Positions 25,074 through 33,271 of a stretch of 44,374 nucleotides of DNA are shown piece after piece. The translations under genes were made by a program, and so were the position numbers. Source of the stretch: Gemmatimonadota bacterium (GTDB lineage Bacteria; Gemmatimonadota; Gemmatimonadetes; Gemmatimonadales; GWC2-71-9). Within the stretch, counting starts at the first letter, position 1; each line of letters begins with the position of its first letter. The notes beneath the pieces were generated by a model, which was given only the letters and a program-made list of their open reading frames with translations, did not search any database and was not told where the DNA came from. The stretch spans positions 1-44,374 of the forward strand of contig QHUU01000069.1 in the NCBI GenBank assembly GCA_003222155.1, read 5' to 3'.

Positions 25074-25811
25074 TTACTGAAACGTCTTCAGCTCGATGCC
25101 GTCCCGCGTGACCATGGCGTAGCGTCCCCCATCCAAGAAGGCGCCCGGGTTGACATACGCTCGCCCGTTCGGGAGCTCGGCGATGGCAGGTCGATGCGTG
25201 TGGGCGAGGATCGCCAGCTGCAGGTCAGGTCGCCGGGCCAGCAGCTCCTCGGCGTAGCGGGCCTGCGCGCGCTCGGCGCGGTCCAGCACGGCCCGGTCGC
25301 GGGTGGTGTCCGCGAGCTTGCGCGACAGCTGGTGCGCGATCCAGAACCCCAGATCCGGGTGGAGCGCGCGGAACAGCCGGATGGTGGCGGCGTGGCGGGT
25401 CACACGGTGCATGAGGCGCGCGCTCCAATGCTGCTCGGTCAGCCCGTCGCCGTGGGCCACGAAGGCGCGGCGTCCCGCCACGTCGATCTCGGCCTCGCCG
25501 GCGTAGAACGCGATGCCTAGATCTTTGGTGAGGAAATCGCCGCCCCAGCGATCGTGGTTGCCGCCCACGAAGGTGACGGGGACGCCGCGGGTGCGCACGC
25601 TATGGAGCTTCGCGATGGTCCCGAAGTGACGCCGCGGGATCACCGCCCGGTACTCGAACCAGAAGTCGAACAGGTCGCCGTTGATGAGCAATGCGTCGCC
25701 CAGGTCCGGCACTGCGTCGAGGAAACGGTGGAACGCGGCGGCGACGGCGGGTGGCACCTGGCCCAGGTGGGCGTCGGCGACGACGAGCACGCGCGAAGCT
25801 GGGGCGGGCAC
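25074..25811 (-). CDS. lpxH: LpxH-like UDP-2,3-diacylglucosamine hydrolase (metallophosphoesterase)
   Basis: A 245-aa calcineurin-like phosphoesterase with the LpxH motif set: ADAHLG (DxH) near residue 12, NGDLFDFWFEYR near 41 with the LpxH-type DFW extension, GGNHDRWGG near 79, AHGDG near 116 and AHTHRP near 208. LpxH removes UMP from UDP-diacylglucosamine to give lipid X in lipid A synthesis. GTG 25811 is the preferred start: a promoter-like TTGCGG (25845-25840), 17 bases, TAGCTT (25822-25817) puts it at about +1, and the protein then starts just before the first beta strand. The gene is monocistronic and divergent from the thioesterase. A more general phosphoesterase role cannot be excluded. 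Confidence 0.85.
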   Translation of the reverse strand: MPAPASRVLVVADAHLGQVPPAVAAAFHRFLDAVPDLGDALLINGDLFDFWFEYRAVIPRRHFGTIAKLHSVRTRGVPVTFVGGNHDRWGGDFLTKDLGIAFYAGEAEIDVAGRRAFVAHGDGLTEQHWSARLMHRVTRHAATIRLFRALHPDLGFWIAHQLSRKLADTTRDRAVLDRAERAQARYAEELLARRPDLQLAILAHTHRPAIAELPNGRAYVNPGAFLDGGRYAMVTRDGIELKTFQ

Positions 25812-25816
25812 GCCCC

Positions 25817-25845
25817 AAGCTAGGAATCCCGCGAAACGCCCGCAA
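25817..25845 (-). promoter_or_regulatory. Candidate leaderless promoter of the LpxH-like gene
   Basis: On the minus strand TTGCGG, 17 bases, TAGCTT, then 5 bases to the GTG start. No Shine-Dalgarno sequence. The divergent plus-strand TTGACT (25859-25864), 17 bases, GATGTT (25882-25887) lies 8 bases before the GTG of the thioesterase, so both starts in this 84-base gap may be (nearly) leaderless. Confidence 0.45.
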
Positions 25846-25895
25846 GCGCCTGTCGTATTTGACTTTTGCCGATCGGCTGTGGATGTTGCCCCGGC

Positions 25896-26312
25896 GTGAT
25901 CAGCTCGATAACGCTCCGCGTCAACTACTCCGAGACCGATCAGATGGGCGTGGTCTACCACGCCAACTACTTGATCTGGTTCGATCGCGCCCGCACCGAG
26001 CTGATGCGCGAGACCGGGGTCGCCTACAAAGAGCTGGAGCAGCAGGGCGTGTACCTCGCGGTGTCCGAGGTCGATGTCCGCTTCCGCGCGGCGGCGCGCT
26101 ACGACGATCTGGTCCGGGTGCGCTGCTGGGTCCGCGAGGTGGAGTCGCGACGCGTCACCTTCGGCTATGCCGTCGATCGTGCGGCCACGGGCGATCTGCT
26201 CGCGACCGGTGTGACCTCGCTCGTGTCCCTCACGCACCAGCACACGCTCACGCGTCTCCCCGCGCATGTCCTCGACCTGCTCGAAGCGACTCCGGACCCG
26301 GTTCGCCTCTAG
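25896..26312 (+). CDS. Acyl-CoA thioesterase, YbgC/4-HBT hotdog family
   Basis: A 138-aa hotdog protein. YSETDQMGVVYHANYLIWFD near residue 10 contains the Asp of the 4-hydroxybenzoyl-CoA/YbgC active site and the conserved HxNY. Family members hydrolyse short or medium acyl-CoA, often near tol-pal or envelope lipid genes. GTG 25896 (MISSITLRV) is chosen over a longer in-frame ATG because it begins directly at the first strand. The end overlaps the HEAT-cyclophilin ORF if its ATG start is used. Substrate unknown. Confidence 0.9.
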   Translation: MISSITLRVNYSETDQMGVVYHANYLIWFDRARTELMRETGVAYKELEQQGVYLAVSEVDVRFRAAARYDDLVRVRCWVREVESRRVTFGYAVDRAATGDLLATGVTSLVSLTHQHTLTRLPAHVLDLLEATPDPVRL

Positions 26313-28314
26313 GTCTCGCGTGCTGCTCGTAGTGCTGTTGCTCGCGGCGCGCCCCGCCGCGGCCCAGCGCGAGGAGGGAGCCGTGGACGCGCTGGCCCGT
26401 CTCCTCGCCGCGACGGACGCCCGCGCCTTCGACGCGGGACTCGCGCGTGAGACGCTCGGGGCTGCCGACCCATTCGTGCGCCGACAGGCGGCCCTCGCCG
26501 CCGGCCGCAGCGGCGACACGGCCGCCGTGGCGCCGCTCCTCGCGGCGCTGCGGGACTCGAGCGCGCCCGTCCAGGCGGCAGCCGCGTTCGCGCTCGGGCT
26601 GCTCAAAGATGCGCGGGCGGTCGCGCCGCTCGCCGCGCTCACGCGCACCGGAGACGGCGCGCCCCAATGCGAGGCGGTCACCGCCATCGCGAAGATCGGC
26701 GGGGACGAGGGCGCGCGCGGCGTGGCGGACTTGCTCGACGTCAAGACCGCGCCAGGGGCCGGCACGTCGGCCGTCCAGCGGGTCGCGCTGCTCGAGGCGT
26801 GGCGCCTGGGGACCCGCGCGCCGGTGGCCCAATTGACGGACTTCGCCCGCGATCCCGATCCGGCCGCGCGGGCCCACGCGGTCTATTCGCTGGCGCGGCT
26901 GCGGATCGCGCGCGCCGTTCCCGCGCTGCTCGGCGCGCTCGCCGATCCCGAGCCGTACGTGCGCGCCGTCGCCCTGCCCGGGGTGACGCGTGCCTTGAGC
27001 GACAGCGCCCAGATCCCCCCGCCGGAGGTGATCGCCCGCATCCGGCCGCTGCTGGGCGATCGCGACCGTCGCGTCCGCGTCAACGCGTTGCGCGCGCTCG
27101 CTTCGTTTCGCGACAGCGCGCTCGTCGGTCTGGCGCTCCCGCTCGTCACGGACCGGGATGTGAACGTCGCCGTGCAGGCCGAAACGACCCTCGGGGTCTT
27201 GGGCGGGGTCCGCGCCGCGGCGCAGCTTCGGGCCAGGCTGGCGAGCGCCCGGTTCACGTTGCGCCGCCAGGCGGCGATCGCGCTGGCGCAGGCGGACAGC
27301 GCGGCCGGCGTGGCCGCCGCCGCCGAGCTGGCGCGGGACCCGGACTGGCGCTGGCGCAGCGTCGCGGCCGAAGCGTTCGGCGCCGCCCGCGACCGCGCGC
27401 GTCTCGAGGCGCAGCTGACGGACTCCGACGGTCGCGTGGTGGCGCAGGCGCTTCAGACCGTCGGCCGCGTCGTGGCCGAAGGTGACACGAGCCTCGCCCC
27501 TCGCGCCCGGGCGCTGCTCGCCCATCGCGACGCCGCCGTGCGGAGCGTCGCCGCCGATCTGCTCGCGCGCCATCCCGCGCTCGCCGACGTCGACGCGCTC
27601 GCGGCCGCCTATGAGCGTGCGGCGACCGACTCGTTCGACGATGCCCGCCTCTCCGCGGTCGCCGCGCTCGGCGCCATCGCCGGCACCGGCCCGGAGGGCA
27701 GGGCGGCCGTCACCACCCGGTTCGTGGACCGCGCGCCCCGCCCGGACGACTACCAGGTGCGGCGCATCGCCGCCGAGAAGCTCCCCGACGCCGCGGCGCG
27801 CTGGGGACCTGTGGCCCCGATCGCGACGGGACGGTCGCTCGACGACTACCGCTCCGTCGTGCGGCGCTATCTCCTGCCGGTGCGTCGGGGCGAAGTGCCC
27901 CCGCGTGTGACCATCGAGACCGATCGCGGCGCCCTGGTGGTCGAGCTGTTCCCGGCCGAGGCGCCGCTCACGGTCGCGGCCTTTCTCGCGCTCGTCGATC
28001 GGCGCTACTTTGACGGCTCCCGGTGGCATCGTGTGGTCCCGAATTTCGTCGTGCAGGACGGCGATCCGCGGGGTGACGGCTGGGGCGGGCCGGGTTTCGT
28101 GCTGCGCGACGAGCTGAACCCGGTGCGCTACGAAACGGGGACCGTGGGAATGGCGCTGTCGGGGCCCGACACGGGGGGCAGCCAGTTTTTCATCACGCAC
28201 TCGCCGCAGCCGGGTCTCGACGGCACCTACACCGTATTCGGCAGGGTGGTCTCGGGGCTCGCGATCCTCGGGAGCGTGGCGCAGGGTGAGCGCATTCGGA
28301 GCATCCACCGCTGA
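26266..28314 (+). CDS. Secreted HEAT-repeat protein with C-terminal cyclophilin (PPIase) domain
   Basis: A 682-aa fusion. An Arg/Lys-rich N-terminus and LLVVLLLAARPAAAQ form a signal peptide. Residues about 40-540 are a run of HEAT/PBS-lyase-like helical repeats (DPFVRRQAALAAGR, SSAPVQAAAAFALG, DPAARAHAVYSLAR and so on). Residues about 545-682 are a cyclophilin-type prolyl isomerase: GALVVELFPAEAPLTV, FDGSRWHRVVPNFVVQDGDP with the active-site Arg, GTVGMALSGPDTGGSQFFI and GLDGTYTVFGRV. Thus a periplasmic folding factor with its own protein-binding scaffold. ATG 26266 overlaps the thioesterase by 47 bases; GTG 26320 is an alternative but would remove the basic n-region. Confidence 0.92.
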   Translation: MSSTCSKRLRTRFASRSRVLLVVLLLAARPAAAQREEGAVDALARLLAATDARAFDAGLARETLGAADPFVRRQAALAAGRSGDTAAVAPLLAALRDSSAPVQAAAAFALGLLKDARAVAPLAALTRTGDGAPQCEAVTAIAKIGGDEGARGVADLLDVKTAPGAGTSAVQRVALLEAWRLGTRAPVAQLTDFARDPDPAARAHAVYSLARLRIARAVPALLGALADPEPYVRAVALPGVTRALSDSAQIPPPEVIARIRPLLGDRDRRVRVNALRALASFRDSALVGLALPLVTDRDVNVAVQAETTLGVLGGVRAAAQLRARLASARFTLRRQAAIALAQADSAAGVAAAAELARDPDWRWRSVAAEAFGAARDRARLEAQLTDSDGRVVAQALQTVGRVVAEGDTSLAPRARALLAHRDAAVRSVAADLLARHPALADVDALAAAYERAATDSFDDARLSAVAALGAIAGTGPEGRAAVTTRFVDRAPRPDDYQVRRIAAEKLPDAAARWGPVAPIATGRSLDDYRSVVRRYLLPVRRGEVPPRVTIETDRGALVVELFPAEAPLTVAAFLALVDRRYFDGSRWHRVVPNFVVQDGDPRGDGWGGPGFVLRDELNPVRYETGTVGMALSGPDTGGSQFFITHSPQPGLDGTYTVFGRVVSGLAILGSVAQGERIRSIHR

Positions 28315-28333
28315 CCGTTATCGGGTTTAACTA

Positions 28334-29062
28334 TTGAGACGGCAACGTTTTCCGCTTGACCGGCGGATAGCACTCTCCTACATTGGCGCCTGTGCGCTGC
28401 TGCTGCTCGGCTGCCCCGGCTCGTTGCCGCCGCTCGTGCCCATGCCGCTCGCACCGATGGACCGGGACAGTGGCGTGGTCTGGGCGGCGGCGACCGTGCC
28501 CGCTCGCTCGACGCTGATCCGATTCCGCTGGAAGTATCGCGACGCGGGCAAGAGCTACGCCGGCAGGGCCGCCGTGCGGATTGCACCGCCGGATTCCCTG
28601 CGCATCGACTATGCCGGGCCGTTCAACTGGGGGGCGGGAGCGGCGTTCGTGGTCGGCGACACCACCGTGTGGGCCGACCCGGAAAAGAACTTCCGCTCGC
28701 TCGTGCCGGCCGTCCGGATGCTGTGGGCGGGGCTCGGCATCGTGCGGCCGCCGGCGGTCGGCGCCGCCGTGTTCGGGATCGTGTCGTCGCCGGGTGTGGA
28801 TAGTGCGCGAATCTGGCGGTTCGTGCAGGGTGAGGACACGCTCGACTATCGCCTGGCGAGGGGCGGTGCGCGGGTGCTCGAGGCGGAGTGGCGGCGGCAG
28901 GGCAAGGTGGTGGCACGCAGCCGCGCCGAGTTGGACGTTCGTGCGATGCCGGCCAGCGCCCGCATCGACTTTCCGGAGGGCCCGGCGCGCTTTGAGTTCA
29001 CGGTCGGTTCGGTGGACACGACGGTGGTGTTCGATTCGGCGACGTGGCACAGGCGCCGCTAG
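28334..29062 (+). CDS. DUF4292/LolB-like outer-membrane lipoprotein
   Basis: A 242-aa lipoprotein: RRQRFPLDRR n-region, hydrophobic IGACALLLLGC with the lipobox Cys near residue 27. The mature domain (FRWKYRDAGKSYAGRAAVRIAPPDSLRIDYAGPF) has the concave beta-sheet spelling of LolB/DUF4292 proteins, which handle lipoproteins or lipids at the outer membrane. Start is TTG 28334, 19 bases after the previous stop; no better start gives a signal peptide. Directly followed, with overlap, by an LptE-like gene, which fits an outer-membrane assembly role. Family assignment is by pattern only. Confidence 0.75.
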   Translation: MRRQRFPLDRRIALSYIGACALLLLGCPGSLPPLVPMPLAPMDRDSGVVWAAATVPARSTLIRFRWKYRDAGKSYAGRAAVRIAPPDSLRIDYAGPFNWGAGAAFVVGDTTVWADPEKNFRSLVPAVRMLWAGLGIVRPPAVGAAVFGIVSSPGVDSARIWRFVQGEDTLDYRLARGGARVLEAEWRRQGKVVARSRAELDVRAMPASARIDFPEGPARFEFTVGSVDTTVVFDSATWHRRR

Positions 29063-29528
29063 CGCCCTCGCCCTCGCGCTGACGGGGTGCGTGTACGGCT
29101 TCAAGGGCGGCGGCCTGCCGAATATCAAGACGGTCGCGGTCCTGCCATTCGACAATCAGACCGCCGAGCCCGCGCTCACCAAGGAAGTGAACGATGCGGT
29201 GCTCGAGGCGTTCCAGGGTCGGCTCGGGCTCCGCACGGCGGGCGAGAACAACGCCGACGCCGTGGTGCGGGGCAAGGTGACCCGCTACGATCCCGACGTG
29301 CCGCTCTCGTTCCAGGCGGGGCAGGGGCGCACCGACGTCACCCAGCGCCAGGTGTCGATCACGGTGGATGTCGAGATCCTGGACCAGCGCGAAGGCAAGA
29401 CGCTGTGGCAGCGGCAGGGGCTCAGCGAGACAGGTGAATACCGGCCGCCCCAGGAAGCGGATGGGCGCAAGATCGCGCTGCAGAAGCTCGTGAGAGACCT
29501 GGTGGACGGAGCGCAGTCGCAGTGGTGA
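28992..29528 (+). CDS. lptE: LptE-like LPS-assembly lipoprotein
   Basis: The mature protein starts at the lipobox ALTGC and continues VYGFKGGGLPNIKTVAVLPFDNQTAEPALTKEV in pieces that match LptE family proteins, partners of LptD in LPS insertion at the outer membrane. No ATG or GTG exists near the signal sequence. TTG 28992, with GGAGGG at 28975-28980, gives a 178-aa precursor with an Arg-rich n-region and an unusually large 71-base overlap with the preceding gene. ATT 29034 (IRRRGTGAASALALALTGC) would give a more compact signal peptide. The start is therefore uncertain, the domain call less so. The stop overlaps the next GTG. Confidence 0.75.
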   Translation: MSSRSVRWTRRWCSIRRRGTGAASALALALTGCVYGFKGGGLPNIKTVAVLPFDNQTAEPALTKEVNDAVLEAFQGRLGLRTAGENNADAVVRGKVTRYDPDVPLSFQAGQGRTDVTQRQVSITVDVEILDQREGKTLWQRQGLSETGEYRPPQEADGRKIALQKLVRDLVDGAQSQW

Positions 29529-29878
29529 CCCGGCGGGGGGCGAGCTCGATGGGTTGTCTCGTCACCCTGCTCCTCTTCGTCGCGGCCCTGTACTACGGCG
29601 TCAACATCGGCGAAGTGTTCTTCCGCTACTACCGCCTCCTGGACGAGATGCAGACGCAGGCCCAGCTCGCGCCGTCCCTGGACGACGGCACGATCCGGCG
29701 CCGCATCCAGGCGGCCGCGCAGGACATCGGCCTCCCGGCCGAAGCGCAGCAGATTCGCATCGCGCGCCGGGCGTCGCCGCGCGAGATCGTGATCGAGACC
29801 GAATACGGCGAGACCGTCACGCTCCCGTTGTTCAAACACACCTTCACCTTTCATCCCAAAGCGTCCCAGCCGCTGTAG
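29525..29878 (+). CDS. Small single-span membrane protein
   Basis: A 117-aa protein with one N-terminal membrane segment ([16 protein letters not shown], about residues 10-26) and a soluble alpha/beta remainder ([43 protein letters not shown]). It looks like the DUF4845-type small membrane proteins, but I cannot confirm the family. GTG 29525 overlaps the LptE-like stop (GTGA). GTG 29522 and ATG 29549 are alternatives. It sits between LPS-assembly and heptose genes. Confidence 0.7.
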   Translation: MTRRGASSMGCLVTLLLFVAALYYGVNIGEVFFRYYRLLDEMQTQAQLAPSLDDGTIRRRIQAAAQDIGLPAEAQQIRIARRASPREIVIETEYGETVTLPLFKHTFTFHPKASQPL

Positions 29879-29885
29879 CGTCCGC

Positions 29886-30374
29886 GTGAACACCGCCGAG
29901 AAGATCCGGGCGGCAGAGGCCGCCGCGCGCTGGCGCCGGGGGCACTCCGGCCCCGTCGTGTTCACCAACGGCGTGTTCGATCTGCTGCACGTGGGACACG
30001 TCGCCCTGCTCGAGGCGGCCCGCGCCGAGGGCGCGGCGCTGGTCGTCGGCGTGAACAGCGACGCCTCGGTGCGACGGCTGAGCAAGGGGAGCCGCGGCGA
30101 CCGGCCGGTGGTGCCGGAGCGGGAGCGTGCCCGGCTGGTCGCCGCGCTCGAGTCGGTGGACTGCGTCGTCGTGTTCGACGAAGACAGCCCGCTGGCCTTG
30201 ATCGAGCGCCTCCGACCCGACGTCCTGGTCAAGGGGGCGGACTACGCGCGCGACGCGATCGTGGGGGCGGACGAGGTGGAAGGGTGGGGCGGGCGCGTCG
30301 TGCGCGTCCCCCTCGTCGCCGGCGTGTCGACGACCGAGCTGTTGGCGCGGCTGCGGGGCGAGGGCGGGCGGTGA
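29886..30374 (+). CDS. rfaE2: D-glycero-beta-D-manno-heptose 1-phosphate adenylyltransferase
   Basis: A 162-aa nucleotidyltransferase equal to the C-terminal domain of HldE, which makes ADP-heptose for the LPS inner core. [18 protein letters not shown] near residue 26 contains the HxGH active-site motif. [14 protein letters not shown] near 55 and [19 protein letters not shown] near 117 are typical of stand-alone RfaE2. Start GTG 29886. The kinase half (RfaE1) is not in this window. It is followed by rdgB in a GTGA overlap. Confidence 0.95.
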   Translation: MNTAEKIRAAEAAARWRRGHSGPVVFTNGVFDLLHVGHVALLEAARAEGAALVVGVNSDASVRRLSKGSRGDRPVVPERERARLVAALESVDCVVVFDEDSPLALIERLRPDVLVKGADYARDAIVGADEVEGWGGRVVRVPLVAGVSTTELLARLRGEGGR

Positions 30375-31012
30375 CGTCTCCCTCTGTCCCATCGAGGAAG
30401 CTCCTCATCGCCACCCGCAACGAGGGCAAGATCCGTGAAATCCGCGACCTGTTCCATGGTCTGCCCTTCCAGCTGGCCTTCCCGGTGGACCAGTTTCTCG
30501 AGCGCCTGCCGGACGAAGGCGATCTCGAGCGCGGTACCAGCTTCGCCGAGAACGCGGTCGCCAAGGCCCGCTACTTCGCCAAGCGGGGCAACGTCCCGAC
30601 CTTGGCCGAGGACTCGGGGCTCGAGGTCGACGCCCTCGAGGGCGCGCCCGGGGTGTTCTCGGCGCGCTGGGCGGAGATGCACGGCGCGGGCGCCGGCGAC
30701 GCGGCCAATAACGCGCTGCTGCTCGAGCGCCTGGCGGGCGTTCCCGACGCGCAGCGCACCGCGCGCTATCGCTGCGTCGTCGCCTATCTCGACACACCGC
30801 TTGCCAAGCCGCAGCTGGTCGAGGCGACGTGCGAAGGGCGCGTCCTCACCGAGCCGCGTGGGACCGGGGGCTTCGGGTACGACCCGTTGTTCTTCTCCCT
30901 CGACCTCGAGATGGCGTTCGCCGAGGCGCCGCTGCCGGCCAAGCAGCGGGTGTCGCACCGCGGGCGGGCGATCCGCGCGCTGGTCGAGGTGCTGGTGCGA
31001 CGCGCGGGCTAG
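30371..31012 (+). CDS. rdgB: XTP/dITP pyrophosphatase (RdgB/HAM1)
   Basis: Removes non-canonical purine nucleotides (ITP, dITP, XTP). 213 aa from GTG 30371. [14 protein letters not shown] near residue 10, [16 protein letters not shown] near 56, [11 protein letters not shown] near 78, [14 protein letters not shown] near 163 and [10 protein letters not shown] near 198 are the full motif set. Cytosolic. It ends 4 bases into the convergent phosphoesterase gene: the last bases of each overlap (31009-31012). Confidence 0.97.
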   Translation: MTSPSVPSRKLLIATRNEGKIREIRDLFHGLPFQLAFPVDQFLERLPDEGDLERGTSFAENAVAKARYFAKRGNVPTLAEDSGLEVDALEGAPGVFSARWAEMHGAGAGDAANNALLLERLAGVPDAQRTARYRCVVAYLDTPLAKPQLVEATCEGRVLTEPRGTGGFGYDPLFFSLDLEMAFAEAPLPAKQRVSHRGRAIRALVEVLVRRAG

Positions 31013-32991
31013 CGGCCGGGCGGTCCGTGGCACGGCGCCGCGCCCGAGTCGCTGAACGTCTGGCCCGGATCCGGGACGAACGTCCACTCGTAGCTCGACG
31101 GCCGCAGCGTGAGCTTCAGGACGCCGCGGGCGCTGTTGTTGCGAACCTCGCTGTTCGCCGCGATGGCGCCGAGCTGGTCGAGCGCGGCCCCCCCGGTCCC
31201 CACGGTGAACTCGCGGATGCCGGTGGCGGCGTCCGCCACCCCGGCGGCGGTCTGGGGCGCGAAGCGCTCGTACACGTGGGCGTGACCCGTCACCACGACC
31301 TCCGCACCAGCCTCATAAAGCGCCTGCCACAGGGGCTGCACGGCGGGGTTACCGCCCTGATGCGCCGAGCTCGACGAGAACAACGGCTCGTGCCACACCG
31401 CCAGCGCGCACTGCGCCGGGTGCGTGGCGAGGTCGGCGCGCAGCCAGTGCTCCTGCAGTGATCCCAGGGCCATGCTCTGGTAATTGTTGAGCACCACGAC
31501 GTGCCAGGTCCCCAGTTCGTAACTGTAGAACCCTCGCCCGGTGTCGCCGGCCGCGGCGCCGAAATACGCGAAATAGCCCGCCGCGCGCGGCGTCGCGTAT
31601 TCGTGGTTCCCGGGGGCGGGTCTTGTCCTGGCTCGATGACGGCCCCAAGACGGCGCATAGCACCTGGCGTAGTCGGTCGCGGTGCCGTCGGGGTACGCGT
31701 TGTCGCCCGCCGTGAAGACCGTGCCCGGGATCGCGTCGAGCAACACGGCGGTCGCCTCGTCGTACACGTCCGTGCAGGTGGCGATGTCCCCGGCGCCGAC
31801 GAGAATCGTCGCGGTCGTCGGTGTGACGGTGATGGTGGCGGCGACGCTGTGACCGTCCACGCCGGCCGTGACCGTGGCGCGGCCGGGAGCCCAGGCGGTG
31901 GCCACGCCGCGCGGGTTCACGCGCACCACAGTCGTGTCGCTGCTCACCCAGGTCGCCGCGCGCGCGGCCACTGCGCTGCCGCCGGCGTCCTTCGCCACCA
32001 CTGCGAGTCTGAGCCTGGCGCCGACTGCGAGATTCGCTGACGGGGGTGAAACGTCCAGGCTCGCCACCGGTGGCGGCGGTGCGGCGCCGTGACAGCGCGC
32101 GCTTCCCGTGTCGGCGAACGTCTCTCCCGCGACGGGCACGAACCGCCAGCGATAGCCACCGTCGTCGAGGGCGAGCCGCAGCACACCGGGCGCTCCGGTG
32201 TTGCGCACCTCGCTGTTCGCAAGCGGGCCCAGCGGGAATCGGTTGATGCCGATCCCTCCGGTGCCGACGATGAACTCGCGAATGCCACGCGCCGGGTCGG
32301 CTGCGCCGTCGGGCGTCTGCGGGGCGAAGCGCTCGTAGACCTCGTAATGCGCGTTGACGACGAGCTCGGCGCCGGCGGCGTACAGGTCGTCCCACAGTGG
32401 CTTGACCGCCGGCTCGACTTGACCGCCGCCCGCATAGGACACCGAGCTGAAGCGCGGCATGTGCCAGTAGGCGACCGTGCAGAACGTCGGGTGAGTCGCG
32501 AGATCCCCGCGGAGCCACTGCTCCTGCGTCGAGCCCGCGCTCATCGCGATGCTCGAATTGAGGACCACGACGTGCCACGTGCCGAGCTCGTAGCTGTAAT
32601 AGCCTTTCCCCGAATCGCCCGCGGCGCGGCCGAAGTATCGCCAGTATGCCGCCGCCCCGGGGCTCCAGTATTCCATGTGGCCCACCGCCGGCCTGGTGCG
32701 TGCCCGGAAGCGTCCCCACGACGGCCCATAACAGTTGGTGAAATCGGACGCCACGGAATCCGTGGCGTACACGTTGTCGCCCGCGGTGAAGATCGTACCG
32801 TGGATCGTATCGAGCAGGGCGGCGGTCGCTTCGTCGTCCGCCAGATCGCAGCGCGCGACGTCGCCGGCCCCGACCAGCACCGCGGCGGCATCCGGGGGCG
32901 GGGGCGGGGGCGGGTCAGTCGGTGGGCGATCGGTACACATGAGCGCACCGATGCACAACAAACACACACGGGTTCGACCGAGCGGCGACAT
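31009..32991 (-). CDS. Secreted tandem metallophosphoesterase with Big_2-like linker; first domain degenerate
   Basis: A 660-aa exported protein: lipobox-like GALMC near residue 19, a Pro-rich spacer, then two homologous calcineurin/purple-acid-phosphatase-like domains (about 37-300 and 395-655) separated by a Big_2-like immunoglobulin domain (LAVGARLRLAVVAKDAGGSA, NPRGVATAWAPGRATVT). The second copy has intact metal motifs: GAGDIATC, AGDNAYP, PGNHEYA, WHEPLF, TGHAHVYERF. In the first copy GNHE is replaced by GHME (104-107) and GHAH by AHYE (214-217), so it probably lacks catalysis. Substrate unknown. Extracellular phosphate scavenging or nucleotide hydrolysis is possible. It ends in a 4-base overlap with convergent rdgB. 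Confidence 0.85.
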   Translation of the reverse strand: MSPLGRTRVCLLCIGALMCTDRPPTDPPPPPPPDAAAVLVGAGDVARCDLADDEATAALLDTIHGTIFTAGDNVYATDSVASDFTNCYGPSWGRFRARTRPAVGHMEYWSPGAAAYWRYFGRAAGDSGKGYYSYELGTWHVVVLNSSIAMSAGSTQEQWLRGDLATHPTFCTVAYWHMPRFSSVSYAGGGQVEPAVKPLWDDLYAAGAELVVNAHYEVYERFAPQTPDGAADPARGIREFIVGTGGIGINRFPLGPLANSEVRNTGAPGVLRLALDDGGYRWRFVPVAGETFADTGSARCHGAAPPPPVASLDVSPPSANLAVGARLRLAVVAKDAGGSAVAARAATWVSSDTTVVRVNPRGVATAWAPGRATVTAGVDGHSVAATITVTPTTATILVGAGDIATCTDVYDEATAVLLDAIPGTVFTAGDNAYPDGTATDYARCYAPSWGRHRARTRPAPGNHEYATPRAAGYFAYFGAAAGDTGRGFYSYELGTWHVVVLNNYQSMALGSLQEHWLRADLATHPAQCALAVWHEPLFSSSSAHQGGNPAVQPLWQALYEAGAEVVVTGHAHVYERFAPQTAAGVADAATGIREFTVGTGGAALDQLGAIAANSEVRNNSARGVLKLTLRPSSYEWTFVPDPGQTFSDSGAAPCHGPPGR

Positions 32992-33271
32992 GAAGGATGC
33001 CTTAGCGGGTGTCGCCGACCGCTGGTCAACTCCGGTGCCGGAGCGGCGCAGGTATCCAAACTGTGACGAGACCGTGACCGGCGTGCGCTTCGCGTCGGGT
33101 ATGAATGACGCTGGGTCTCGATCGCAGCGGCGTATTGGGTGCGTTCGCTACATGGCGTTGCAACAACCATTGTCGATCCGTCACGGCAGAGGTGGGGCGG
33201 GTTCCGACTCCCGGATCGCCGCTCGCGCCGCGGCCCGGGGACTGCATCACCGGACGGTGAGTACTGAAACG

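Noticed and set aside
26248-28308. A 686-codon minus-strand open frame opposite the HEAT-cyclophilin gene
   Set aside because: Same antisense artefact; the plus frame has a signal peptide, repeats and an intact PPIase motif set.
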